Source: CAYIGN01 sp964363055 (GTDB lineage Bacteria > Patescibacteriota > Minisyncoccia > Sungbacterales > HO2-52-23). From it: a stretch of DNA of 7,917 nucleotides. This document shows, one piece after another, positions 1 through 5,419 of this stretch. A program made the position numbers and the translations under genes. The stretch is taken from NCBI GenBank assembly GCA_964363055.1, contig CAYIGN010000032.1:1-7917 (forward strand), in the 5' to 3' direction. Each line of letters begins with the position of its first letter. Position 1 is the first letter of the stretch. Below the pieces are notes generated by a model. It saw only the letters and a program-made list of their open reading frames with translations, ran no database searches and was not told the origin of the DNA.

Positions 1-455
1 CGGTTGGGGAAGGGAAGAAAGTGTTGATGGTGCAGTTTATCAAAGGCCCCTGGAAGTCCGGGGAGGATTTTTTGGCCAAAGGCCTTGAGCCGCATTTCAA
101 ACTGGTTAAAATGGGCAAGGGGTTTGTCGGCATTATGGGTGATACCCTGCCGCGCGAGGAGCATGAAGAGGCCGCAGAAGAAGCATTGGCTTACGCCAAA
201 AAAGAAATTGACTCCGGCAATTGGGACATTGTGATTCTGGACGAAGTGAACAACGCTATCCACCTCAACCTGATTCCCAAAGAAAAAGTAATTGAACTCA
301 TCAACTCATCAACGCAAAAACTGGAGCACCTGATTCTCACCGGCCGCGACGCGCCGCAGGAATTGATTGATCGCGCGGATTTGGTCACCGAGATGCGCGA
401 TATCAAACACCCGTATCATAAGGGTTTCAAAGCCCGCCGCGGCCTCGAATACTGA
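1..455 (+). CDS. cobO: Cob(I)yrinic acid a,c-diamide adenosyltransferase (CobO/CobA/BtuR family), 3' partial
   Basis: This enzyme transfers the 5'-deoxyadenosyl group of ATP to cob(I)alamin or cob(I)yrinic acid diamide in the cytoplasm, giving the adenosyl cofactor. The frame is open to the left edge and codes VGEGKKV just before LMVQFIKG, so the GTG at 21 is internal and the true start, with the N-terminal P-loop, lies outside the window. Visible family signatures are VQFIKG near the left end, the Walker B-like LDEVNNAI (about 237-260), LTGRDAPQELIDRADLVTEM and the C-terminal HPYHKGFKARRGLEY. About 150 of the usual 180-200 residues are present. It ends in TGA and converges on pyrD. Many members serve B12 salvage rather than full synthesis; here its user could be an adenosylcobalamin enzyme such as a class II ribonucleotide reductase, which is inference. 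The family is clear; CobO versus BtuR naming is arbitrary. Confidence 0.93.
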   Translation, partial: VGEGKKVLMVQFIKGPWKSGEDFLAKGLEPHFKLVKMGKGFVGIMGDTLPREEHEEAAEEALAYAKKEIDSGNWDIVILDEVNNAIHLNLIPKEKVIELINSSTQKLEHLILTGRDAPQELIDRADLVTEMRDIKHPYHKGFKARRGLEY

Positions 456-490
456 CCTGAGGAGTTGGGTGCACCGAGTTGTTTTGAATT

Positions 491-528
491 ATTTCAACAT
501 TGATTCCGATCTGAATGGTTGTTGAAAT
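491..528. repeat. Inverted repeat / hairpin in the convergent gap
   Basis: ATTTCAACA (491-499) is perfectly complementary to TGTTGAAAT (520-528). After a 3x3 internal mismatch, ATTC (503-506) pairs with GAAT (513-516), closing a 6-nt loop. The arms are AT-rich and no clear T-run follows on the + strand, so it is a weak candidate for a cobO terminator or 3'-end processing structure. It lies directly beyond the pyrD terminator. Confidence 0.5.
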
Positions 529-529
529 G

Positions 530-566
530 AAAAGAGCCGGCAAGGGATGAATTCCTCGCGCGGCTC
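530..566 (-). terminator. Probable intrinsic terminator of pyrD
   Basis: On the minus strand GAGCCG (566-561) pairs with CGGCTC (539-534) and is followed at once by TTTT (533-530). The loop can form a small GGA/TCC inner stem. It lies about 30 nt after the pyrD stop codon, in the right orientation. The outer stem is only 6 bp, so it may be of moderate strength. Confidence 0.6.
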
Positions 567-594
567 GTTCGCATTCCGCTGTCAGGCGGCGTGC

Positions 595-1743
595 TTATGG
601 ATTCGCGATCGCCTCAAGGGCTTTATGGACGGCGATCGGTCCGTCCCGTGTGACCCACGAGACGAGCTGGAGTGCAGTTATAATCGGCTCGCGGCGGATT
701 GTCATATGTGCGTCGTACGGACTCATGACTCCGCCGAGCCCGATAAGATCTAGGTTCAGGCGTCTTCGCCTGATCGTCTCCGCGATCACTAATTGGGTTT
801 TCCATGCATAATGCAAAAGCGGGGTTCCTGACACGCCGCCGTCCTCCCGGATGTCATACCGCGCCTTCACCATTTTATCGGTCAGGGTGTTGGTCGCGGC
901 GATGCCATTCGCATATGGCGCGATTGCCGCGATCAATTCGGCGAACTTTCCTTCGCCAATACCGAGGTCAACAAATGGAGGCATCTTGTAGATGAGGGGT
1001 GGCGTCCTTCTTGCCGCAGTAAGCCGGGAGATTCCCTCATGTAGCCCTCTGGCGAACTCCTCGTGGCGTTCAACGAATAGTTCGCGTAGTCCCGGGGTGT
1101 TCGGGGATATTCCCACTGACAGGTAGTCCGCCGGGCGTAAAACCGGGAGAAACTTCTCCGCTACCGCGAGGTAATCGTTCAGGAGGTCGCCGAGATCTCT
1201 TGATTTCTCATACTCCGCGACCGTTTCGCTGTTCGGAGCCATCTGGACGATCACCGGGATACCGATGTGGTGCCTCCGATAGATCTCAGCGAGGCGCTCA
1301 CTGATTACACTCGCGCCATCGGAGGGATACCCCATCCTGTTGACGAGGATGTAGGATTTCGTTCCTCTGGAGTCCGTATACGAGATGCGGAAGAGCCGCG
1401 GCTTAGGTCTTCCTTCTTGAGGATGCGGGGTGACGCCCCCGATTTCTATGGATCCGGCGATTTGGCTCCAGAAGGGAATCTGTTCTGCATTCTTGTCAAT
1501 GCCCGGACCGATCCCAACCCGGTTCTGCCATGTTCTGCCGCACACGAGGACCTGGTTATGGTCAGCATGCGGGCTTCGGTAGAGCCAGCGCGCCAACCTG
1601 AGGAGATGCGGGTTTTCTTGTAGATATCCCACATGTCGATTCACGGCATTGTGGGCATTCTCCGGACCCATCCTAAAAAGAACTGGGCGGTAGAGCTTCC
1701 TCCAAAAAATGTCACCGAGTTTCAATCGGAGTTGGTCTTGCAT
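595..1743 (-). CDS. pyrD: Dihydroorotate dehydrogenase, class 2-like, divergent FMN site
   Basis: The family oxidises dihydroorotate to orotate in pyrimidine synthesis; class 2 members sit at the membrane and pass electrons to quinone. At 382 residues it is slightly longer than usual (about 340-370). The N-terminal YRPVLFRMGPENAHNAV (18-34) matches the class 2 helical extension. Family motifs follow: GIGPGIDKNAE (77-87, Lys84), IGGVTPHPQEGRPKPRLFRI (101-120), NRMGY (135-139), SPNTPGLREL (213-222, with Ser213 aligned to the class 2 catalytic Ser), Lys253, TNT (284-286), GGVSGTPL and GLGG. Odd points are Gln167 and Gly211 where FMN-contacting Asn residues are expected, Pro170 for Lys in GKN, one residue missing before SPN, and Val361 where Tyr precedes Ser near the phosphate site. 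The start is supported by AAGGGGG (1757-1751), 7 nt upstream of ATG. It is transcribed alone, with no other pyr gene beside it. The family call is firm; activity and electron acceptor are uncertain. Confidence 0.9.
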   Translation of the reverse strand: MQDQLRLKLGDIFWRKLYRPVLFRMGPENAHNAVNRHVGYLQENPHLLRLARWLYRSPHADHNQVLVCGRTWQNRVGIGPGIDKNAEQIPFWSQIAGSIEIGGVTPHPQEGRPKPRLFRISYTDSRGTKSYILVNRMGYPSDGASVISERLAEIYRRHHIGIPVIVQMAPNSETVAEYEKSRDLGDLLNDYLAVAEKFLPVLRPADYLSVGISPNTPGLRELFVERHEEFARGLHEGISRLTAARRTPPLIYKMPPFVDLGIGEGKFAELIAAIAPYANGIAATNTLTDKMVKARYDIREDGGVSGTPLLHYAWKTQLVIAETIRRRRLNLDLIGLGGVMSPYDAHMTIRREPIITALQLVSWVTRDGPIAVHKALEAIANP

Positions 1744-1788
1744 CTGGTATCCCCCTTTTCATTCGGGCCACATTTGTGCAGTTACTAC

Positions 1789-1809
1789 CTTGCTACAACT
1801 AGTAGCAAG
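1789..1809. promoter_or_regulatory. Perfect palindrome over the pyrD -10: candidate operator
   Basis: CTTGCTAC (1789-1796) and GTAGCAAG (1802-1809) are perfect complements around the 5-nt centre AACTA. The site covers the putative pyrD -10 and the likely transcription start, so a dimeric repressor bound here would block initiation. It could instead fold as a hairpin in the first part of the leader. No regulator gene is in the window. Confidence 0.5.
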
Positions 1810-1827
1810 AGACGCGTCGTATGTCAA
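1799..1827 (-). promoter_or_regulatory. Promoter of pyrD (TTGACA-17-TACTAG)
   Basis: On the minus strand a perfect -35 TTGACA (1827-1822) is separated by 17 bp from TACTAG (1804-1799), a weak -10. Transcription would start near 1792, giving a leader of about 50 nt with a good ribosome binding site before the ATG at 1743. The -10 lies inside the palindrome at 1789-1809. Confidence 0.6.
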
Positions 1828-1829
1828 TC

Positions 1830-1856
1830 TTGAAGGGTGCGGATAGGCAGTATACG
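1830..1856 (+). promoter_or_regulatory. Weak promoter of the comEC operon, possibly leaderless
   Basis: TATACG (1851-1856) is a fair -10 and lies 8 nt before the comEC ATG. The best -35, TTGAAG (1830-1835), gives a short 15-bp spacer. The start point would fall at about 1863-1865, on the start codon. No Shine-Dalgarno sequence is visible upstream of this ATG, which fits a leaderless message. Confidence 0.4.
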
Positions 1857-1864
1857 ATTTTGGT

Positions 1865-3382
1865 ATGACCCCGTCGCGTATTTTTCTTTTTGCGCTGATT
1901 GGGTTTGTTGCGGGGGTGGCGGCGCGATCGTTCGTGTTCGTGCCATACGCGGTGGTGTGGATTGGGATGATTGCGGCGGCAACTGTTTTTACAGTTGGAG
2001 TTTCGCGCAAAGACCGTAAGTTTTGGATCTCCGGATTGCTGCTTACCTCGGCACTCGCCGGTATTTTCCGGTATGATATGGTGGAGCGCGCGCGGCCGGA
2101 TCTCTCGCGCTGGTATGGCGAGGTAGCGAGTGCAGAAGGGATAGTATGGCAAGCACCGACGCGCGAAGGGAGTATACAGCGCATAAAGGCGCGTATTGGC
2201 GCGATTGACGGCGGGGAACTTGAGCGGCCGTTTTTTGTTTTGGCGACCGTGCGGCGGTATCCGGAGTATGGCATCGGCAATCTCCTGCGCCTTGAAGGGG
2301 TAATTGAGCGGCCGGAGAGTTTGGGCGAATTTGATTATGTCTCGTATCTGGCGCGAGAAGACATATTTGCGGTGATGGCGTTTCCGCAGATCGAAAAACT
2401 TGAAGAAAACAAAGGGCCATGGCTTGCGACCATCCTCTCCCGCGTCAAAGAGGCATTTGAAGCGAATATTGACGCTGTTCTGCCCGAGCCGCATGCTGCC
2501 CTCTTGAAAGGTCTGACCCTGGGCGAACGGGAGTCATTGCCTCAGGAACTGGTGGAGGACTTCCGGCGCACCGGCACTTCGCATATAGTGGCGCTCTCGG
2601 GCTACAACATTACTCTGGTCGGACGGTTTTTCACCAATATTTTGCTGTTCGCAACCGTTCCATTTCACTTGGCGTTTTGGACTGCGGCATCGGCAATCGT
2701 GCTTTTTGTTCTCCTCACCGGGGCCTCGGCCTCGGTGGTGCGCGCCGGAATCATGGGAGTACTGGTGCTGGCAGCCGAGAAAGAAGGACGGATGTATCAG
2801 ATGCAAAATGCGCTTGCGTTTGCCGCGGCTGCAATGATATTTCATAATCCGTACGTGCTGCGGTTTGACGCTGGGTTTCAGCTCTCATTCCTGGCGACGC
2901 TCGGGCTGATCTACCTCTCGCCGGTTATCGGGCGCTGGATTGATGGTATCCGTTCCAAGCTAAGTCCCGACCGGTCGGGACTTAGCTTGGAACGGGATAT
3001 AGTACGGACAGGACAGCAGATTTTTCCGTTCCGTAAGATACTCATTGAAACCATCGCGGCCCAGCTTGCGGTACTGCCGCTCCTTATTTATCTTTTTGGA
3101 CAGGTGTCGGTGACGAGTCCCATTATAAATGTGCTGGTGCTGATGGCGGTTCCGTATGCAATGGGACTGGGGTTTATCACCGGGGGCCTCGGATTCTTAT
3201 GGTGGCTGATAAGTCAGCCAGTTGCTTGGCTTAATTGGATACTGCTTGAATACATGCTGAGGGTAATCGGGTTTTTCTCAAAACTTCCGCTTGCGGCAAT
3301 TAAACTCGGCGCCTCGGCACTGACCTTTCTCACTGCGATCTATGTATTAATGGGGTGGCTCGCATGGAGAAAATTAAAATAA
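1865..3382 (+). CDS. comEC: ComEC/Rec2 DNA-uptake channel, membrane (competence) part
   Basis: ComEC forms the inner-membrane channel that carries single-stranded DNA into the cell during natural transformation. The 505-residue product has N-terminal hydrophobic segments (about 5-47 and 53-68), an extracytoplasmic OB-like region (about 84-175, including GNLLRLEGVIERPESLGEFDY), then the competence domain from about 205 with LLKGLTLGER, GTSHIVALSGYNITLV (237-252) and FQLSFLATLGLIYLSP, and many membrane segments to the C terminus. The usual C-terminal MBL domain is not in this frame; it is coded by the next gene, which overlaps by 19 nt. Residues 363-377 are coded by a perfect DNA palindrome placed in the loop after YLSPVIGRWIDGI. 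The ATG at 1865 has no Shine-Dalgarno but lies just after a -10-like box. It is the first gene of an operon with the MBL gene and ndk. Confidence 0.92.
   Translation: MTPSRIFLFALIGFVAGVAARSFVFVPYAVVWIGMIAAATVFTVGVSRKDRKFWISGLLLTSALAGIFRYDMVERARPDLSRWYGEVASAEGIVWQAPTREGSIQRIKARIGAIDGGELERPFFVLATVRRYPEYGIGNLLRLEGVIERPESLGEFDYVSYLAREDIFAVMAFPQIEKLEENKGPWLATILSRVKEAFEANIDAVLPEPHAALLKGLTLGERESLPQELVEDFRRTGTSHIVALSGYNITLVGRFFTNILLFATVPFHLAFWTAASAIVLFVLLTGASASVVRAGIMGVLVLAAEKEGRMYQMQNALAFAAAAMIFHNPYVLRFDAGFQLSFLATLGLIYLSPVIGRWIDGIRSKLSPDRSGLSLERDIVRTGQQIFPFRKILIETIAAQLAVLPLLIYLFGQVSVTSPIINVLVLMAVPYAMGLGFITGGLGFLWWLISQPVAWLNWILLEYMLRVIGFFSKLPLAAIKLGASALTFLTAIYVLMGWLAWRKLK
2947..2999. repeat. Perfect 42-bp palindrome in frame inside comEC
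   Basis: Bases 2952-2972 and 2973-2993 are exact reverse complements: 21-bp arms with no spacer, centred on CCGACC|GGTCGG. Beyond one extra G at 2994, TATCC (2947-2951) pairs with GGATA (2995-2999), adding 5 bp. The 42 bp equal 14 codons and keep the comEC frame open, coding a hydrophilic RSKLSPDRSGLSLER-like loop. The form suggests an inserted palindromic element, but no second copy lies in the window. Confidence 0.85.
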
Positions 3383-4254
3383 ACATAAGAAGTATCTTCC
3401 TCGCCGCGCTTGCCGCGGCAGTTGTTATCATCTGGTATGCTCTTTTTTATTATGAGTCGCGACTGGATCTCTTGGTCACTTTTTTTGACGTGGGTCAAGG
3501 CGATGCGATTTTCATAGAAGTCCCCAACGGCAATCAGATTTTGATTGACGGCGGGCCGGACGATCGGATCTTGGCCAAGCTCGGCCGTACAGTGCCTTTT
3601 TGGGATCGCACTATTGATCTCTTAATTCTCACCCACCCGCACGCCGACCACCTGAATGGGCTGCTGGAGGTCGCGAAGCGCTACCAAGTCGCGACAGTGA
3701 TTGAATCGGGTGTGCCGCACTCAATTTCTGAATACGAGGAGTGGCGAACTCTGCTTGAAAAGAAAAGAGTGCCTGTGACACATGCGCGTACAGGGATGCG
3801 GATTGACGCGGGGCGCGGGGTAGCGTTTGATATTCTAGCGCCGGCTGCAGATGCGGTTGTGAATGCAGCACAGCCGCACGACGCCAATGTAGTGAGTCGC
3901 CTAACTCACGGAGAGACCTCCATTCTTTTGACCGGTGATGCGGAGAAGCAAATGGAGTATCGGTTGGTGTTCGAATCCCTTGATCCTCAATTCTTAGTTC
4001 TTGATTCCGACATTCTGAAAGTCGGGCATCACGGATCAAAAACATCCAGCAGCGAGGAATTCTTGGCTGCGGTCTCGCCGGATATTGCGATCATCCAGGC
4101 GGGCCGTAAAAATCGTTTTGGCCATCCCGCCCCAGAAGTATTGGAACGGCTTGAAACAAGCGGCGCAAGAATTCTTCGCACCGATCGCGACGGCGATATC
4201 CGTTTCTGGAGTGACGGCGCGCGCTACGGACTTGCAGGAGAAATAAAAAGATGA
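3364..4254 (+). CDS. ComEC C-terminal metallo-beta-lactamase domain as a separate membrane-anchored protein
   Basis: This protein matches the MBL part of ComEC, thought to degrade or process one strand of incoming DNA at the outer face of the membrane. The 296 residues comprise a membrane anchor (about 10-29), the junction motif VTFFDVGQGDAIFIEVPNG (38-56), LIDGG (60-64), the metal-binding THPHADHLNG (90-99, HxHxDH), LLTGD (188-192, Asp192), VGHHGS (220-225) and NRFGHPAPEV (250-259). The metal ligands appear intact. The start is set at ATG 3364 because GGGGTGG (3352-3358) lies 5 nt before it; a GTG at 3355 has no such site. It overlaps comEC by 19 nt in the -1 frame, over an A-rich stretch with two AAAA runs, so translational coupling, frameshift fusion or a one-base sequence error are all possible. 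Confidence 0.9.
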   Translation: MEKIKINIRSIFLAALAAAVVIIWYALFYYESRLDLLVTFFDVGQGDAIFIEVPNGNQILIDGGPDDRILAKLGRTVPFWDRTIDLLILTHPHADHLNGLLEVAKRYQVATVIESGVPHSISEYEEWRTLLEKKRVPVTHARTGMRIDAGRGVAFDILAPAADAVVNAAQPHDANVVSRLTHGETSILLTGDAEKQMEYRLVFESLDPQFLVLDSDILKVGHHGSKTSSSEEFLAAVSPDIAIIQAGRKNRFGHPAPEVLERLETSGARILRTDRDGDIRFWSDGARYGLAGEIKR

Positions 4255-4267
4255 TAGAGTGGGCAAT

Positions 4268-4867
4268 ATGAAGAAAGAAACGCATCCCAAAGAGGAACGG
4301 ACTTTTATGTTGGTCAAGCCCGACGGGGTCAAGCGCGGTCTGGTCGGGGAGTGCATACATCGGATAGAGCAGCGCGGTCTGAAAGTGATTGCTTTAAAAA
4401 TGGTCTGGCCTTCAGGAGAACATGCGCGGGGGCATTATCCCGGAACTTCTGATTGGCTTCGTGGCATGGGGGAGAAGACCCTGAGTTCGTATCACAAATA
4501 CGGCAAGAATCCGGTCAAAGAATTGGGGACGAGGGATCCTCTCAAAATCGGCAAGATGATTTATCAATGGAATACTGATTTCCTCACTTCCGGTCCGGTG
4601 ATCGCGATGATAATTTCGGGTATACACGCCGTTGATATGGTGCGCAAAATAGTGGGCGCGACTCTGCCGGCGTTTGCCGAAATGGGAACTATCCGCGGCG
4701 ATTATTCGGTGGATTCACCGGTCTCGGCCAACCGCGGCCAGCGCGCGATTCACAATCTGGTTCATGCCTCCGGCGACGGGAGCGAGGCCGAACATGAAAT
4801 CGAGCATTGGTTTTCGCCGGAGGAAATACATGATTACAAACGCGCGGAGGAAGATGTCATGTTCTGA
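4268..4867 (+). CDS. ndk: Nucleoside diphosphate kinase, long form
   Basis: Ndk moves the gamma-phosphate of ATP to nucleoside diphosphates through a phospho-histidine, balancing NTP and dNTP pools in the cytoplasm. Signatures are MLVKPDGVKRGLVG (14-27, Lys17), SGPVIAMI (108-115), GATLPAFAEMGTIRGDYS (130-147) and NLVHASG (163-169), where His166 is the expected catalytic histidine. The protein has 199 residues against the usual 140-155; most of the excess lies between about 52 and 105 (HYPGTSDWLRGMGEK onward), a known type of insertion in long Ndk forms. ATG 4268 is preferred over GTG 4259 because AGAGTGGG precedes it at usable spacing. It starts 13 nt after the ComEC MBL gene, so it is almost surely cotranscribed with the uptake genes, suggesting use of imported nucleotides. 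Confidence 0.93.
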   Translation: MKKETHPKEERTFMLVKPDGVKRGLVGECIHRIEQRGLKVIALKMVWPSGEHARGHYPGTSDWLRGMGEKTLSSYHKYGKNPVKELGTRDPLKIGKMIYQWNTDFLTSGPVIAMIISGIHAVDMVRKIVGATLPAFAEMGTIRGDYSVDSPVSANRGQRAIHNLVHASGDGSEAEHEIEHWFSPEEIHDYKRAEEDVMF

Positions 4868-4870
4868 TAA

Positions 4871-4995
4871 ATCCCCACACCTTCCCGCGGGGCACTGGAC
4901 CCCGCGGGAAGGATTTGAAGCCATCATTCATCTCCACACCAAAGGTTTTGGTGTGGAGATGGGGGGGCCTAGGGTATTCTGGAAGGTGTGGGGAT
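4871..4995. repeat. Nested three-arm palindromic element after ndk
   Basis: An outer pair of perfect 15-bp arms (4871-4885 and 4981-4995) encloses two hairpins. The first has 13-bp perfect arms (4880-4892 and 4900-4912) with a 7-nt loop. The second has 15-bp perfect arms (4929-4943 and 4947-4961) with the loop GGT. The first hairpin shares CCTTCC (4880-4885) with the outer arm, so the two pairings compete or branch-migrate. The second hairpin repeats the CCACACC motif of the outer arm. It starts 3 nt after the ndk stop. No T-run follows, so it is not a standard terminator; it may stabilise the ndk 3' end or be a palindromic repeat unit. Confidence 0.8.
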
Positions 4996-5103
4996 AAAGC
5001 AGGGTATTGCGTTTGGGCCAAGACCAATGTCGGGAAAGCGGTCGGTGAAATGGGAGTTTCCCCGTGTATGTCCCGATACCACTACTTGCTGTGTGGTAAA
5101 GCA
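4996..5103. other. Non-coding structured stretch, unidentified
   Basis: No convincing coding frame is seen. Inverted repeats are TCGGGA (5030-5035) with TCCCGA (5071-5076), enclosing GGGA-GTT-TCCC (5052-5062), and TACCAC (5077-5082) with GTGGTA (5093-5098). AGGGTATT occurs at 4971-4978 and again at 5001-5008. I recognise no known RNA family motif; it could be the 3' untranslated region of the ndk operon or part of a small RNA. Confidence 0.35.
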
Positions 5104-5137
5104 CACAAAAGCCGCGAACTTCTTCGCGGCTTTTGTG
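5104..5137. terminator. Strong bidirectional intrinsic terminator
   Basis: CACAAAAGCCGCGAA (5104-5118) and TTCGCGGCTTTTGTG (5123-5137) form a perfect 15-bp stem closed by the tetraloop CTTC. The AAAA/TTTT blocks in the stem give a T-run after the GC core on either strand. It can end the rightward comEC-MBL-ndk transcript and a leftward transcript from the promoter near 5307-5336. Confidence 0.75.
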
Positions 5138-5300
5138 CGCCCCGCTTTCAAGAGAGATCTTAGGCGCTTCGCTTAGTTACACCAAAGTGGGTTACTCGCA
5201 CGCCGCCCTCGGGCGGACGTTTTGGAGATTTCCCGTGTAAAAATGACTTGATCGAAGTCCTTTATCTCCTACTATGAGCGGGGCTCATTTTTAACCTACT
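5138..5300 (-). ncRNA. Candidate small structured RNA, family unknown
   Basis: A strong leftward promoter (5307-5336) is followed by no sizeable frame but by a run of hairpins and then the terminator at 5104-5137, giving a transcript of roughly 195 nt. Stems are ATGAGC/GCTCAT (5274-5279 with 5283-5288), a two-level stem GGAGAT/ATCTCC (5224-5229 with 5264-5269) containing GACTT/AAGTC (5245-5249 with 5255-5259), and CCGCCC/GGGCGG (5203-5208 with 5211-5216). I saw no signature of tmRNA, SRP RNA or RNase P RNA. It also carries a possible 8-codon frame, MSPAHSRR, at 5288-5262. It could equally be an untranslated remnant. Confidence 0.35.
5274..5292 (+). terminator. Possible rightward terminator
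   Basis: ATGAGC (5274-5279), loop GGG and GCTCAT (5283-5288) form a perfect 6-bp hairpin that runs into TTTTT (5288-5292) on the + strand. It would be a second stop for read-through from the ndk operon, or the end of an unmapped rightward RNA. On the minus strand the same hairpin is the first stem of the candidate small RNA. Confidence 0.45.
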
Positions 5301-5306
5301 CCCCAA

Positions 5307-5336
5307 AATATAATTTGTCAATAGCAGAGGTGTCAA
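5307..5336 (-). promoter_or_regulatory. Strong leftward promoter without an attached gene
   Basis: On the minus strand a perfect -35 TTGACA (5336-5331) is followed after 18 bp by TATATT (5312-5307), 5 of 6 consensus bases. A second perfect TTGACA lies at 5321-5316, 15 bp further on, with a poorer -10 TAGGTT (5298-5293) at 17 bp. Transcription would start near 5300. The only downstream gene on this strand is pyrD, over 3.5 kb away behind the ndk operon, so the target is probably a small RNA. Confidence 0.55.
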
Positions 5337-5419
5337 AAATAGTGGAATGCGGGTGTAAAAGCTGTTGAAAAGATGTGTTCAGGATGACAGCATAGAAAAG
5401 CACTTTACTCGCTACCAGC
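5337..5419. other. Downstream flank of the surface-protein gene, nothing clear
   Basis: This AT-richer stretch follows the stop of the minus-strand surface-protein gene. I see no strong terminator for that gene. TACTCGCT (5406-5413) is complementary to AGCGAGTA (5462-5469) inside the gene end, a weak long-range inverted repeat that straddles the stop codon. Confidence 0.3.

Noticed and set aside
1267..1623. 118-codon + strand frame opposite pyrD
   Set aside because: It lies wholly within pyrD on the other strand and has no family motif.
3366..3382. Classical X XXY YYZ slippery heptamer for -1 frameshifting in comEC
   Set aside because: The A-rich stretch has no in-frame heptamer of that pattern; only simple slippage on AAAA runs is possible.
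4871..4995. Insertion sequence or miniature transposon ends
   Set aside because: The inverted repeats are nested hairpins with no transposase, and I found no clear target-site duplication at the ends.
4988..5176. Small open frames on both strands between 4969 and 5176
   Set aside because: They run through the GC-rich terminator and hairpins, lack a ribosome binding site and show no recognisable protein pattern.
5248..5258. TTCGATC on the minus strand resembling a tRNA T-loop
   Set aside because: Flanking bases do not make a T-stem and no anticodon or D arm is in place.
4996..5300. tmRNA, SRP RNA, RNase P RNA or a cobalamin riboswitch
   Set aside because: None of the conserved core motifs of these families could be seen on either strand.
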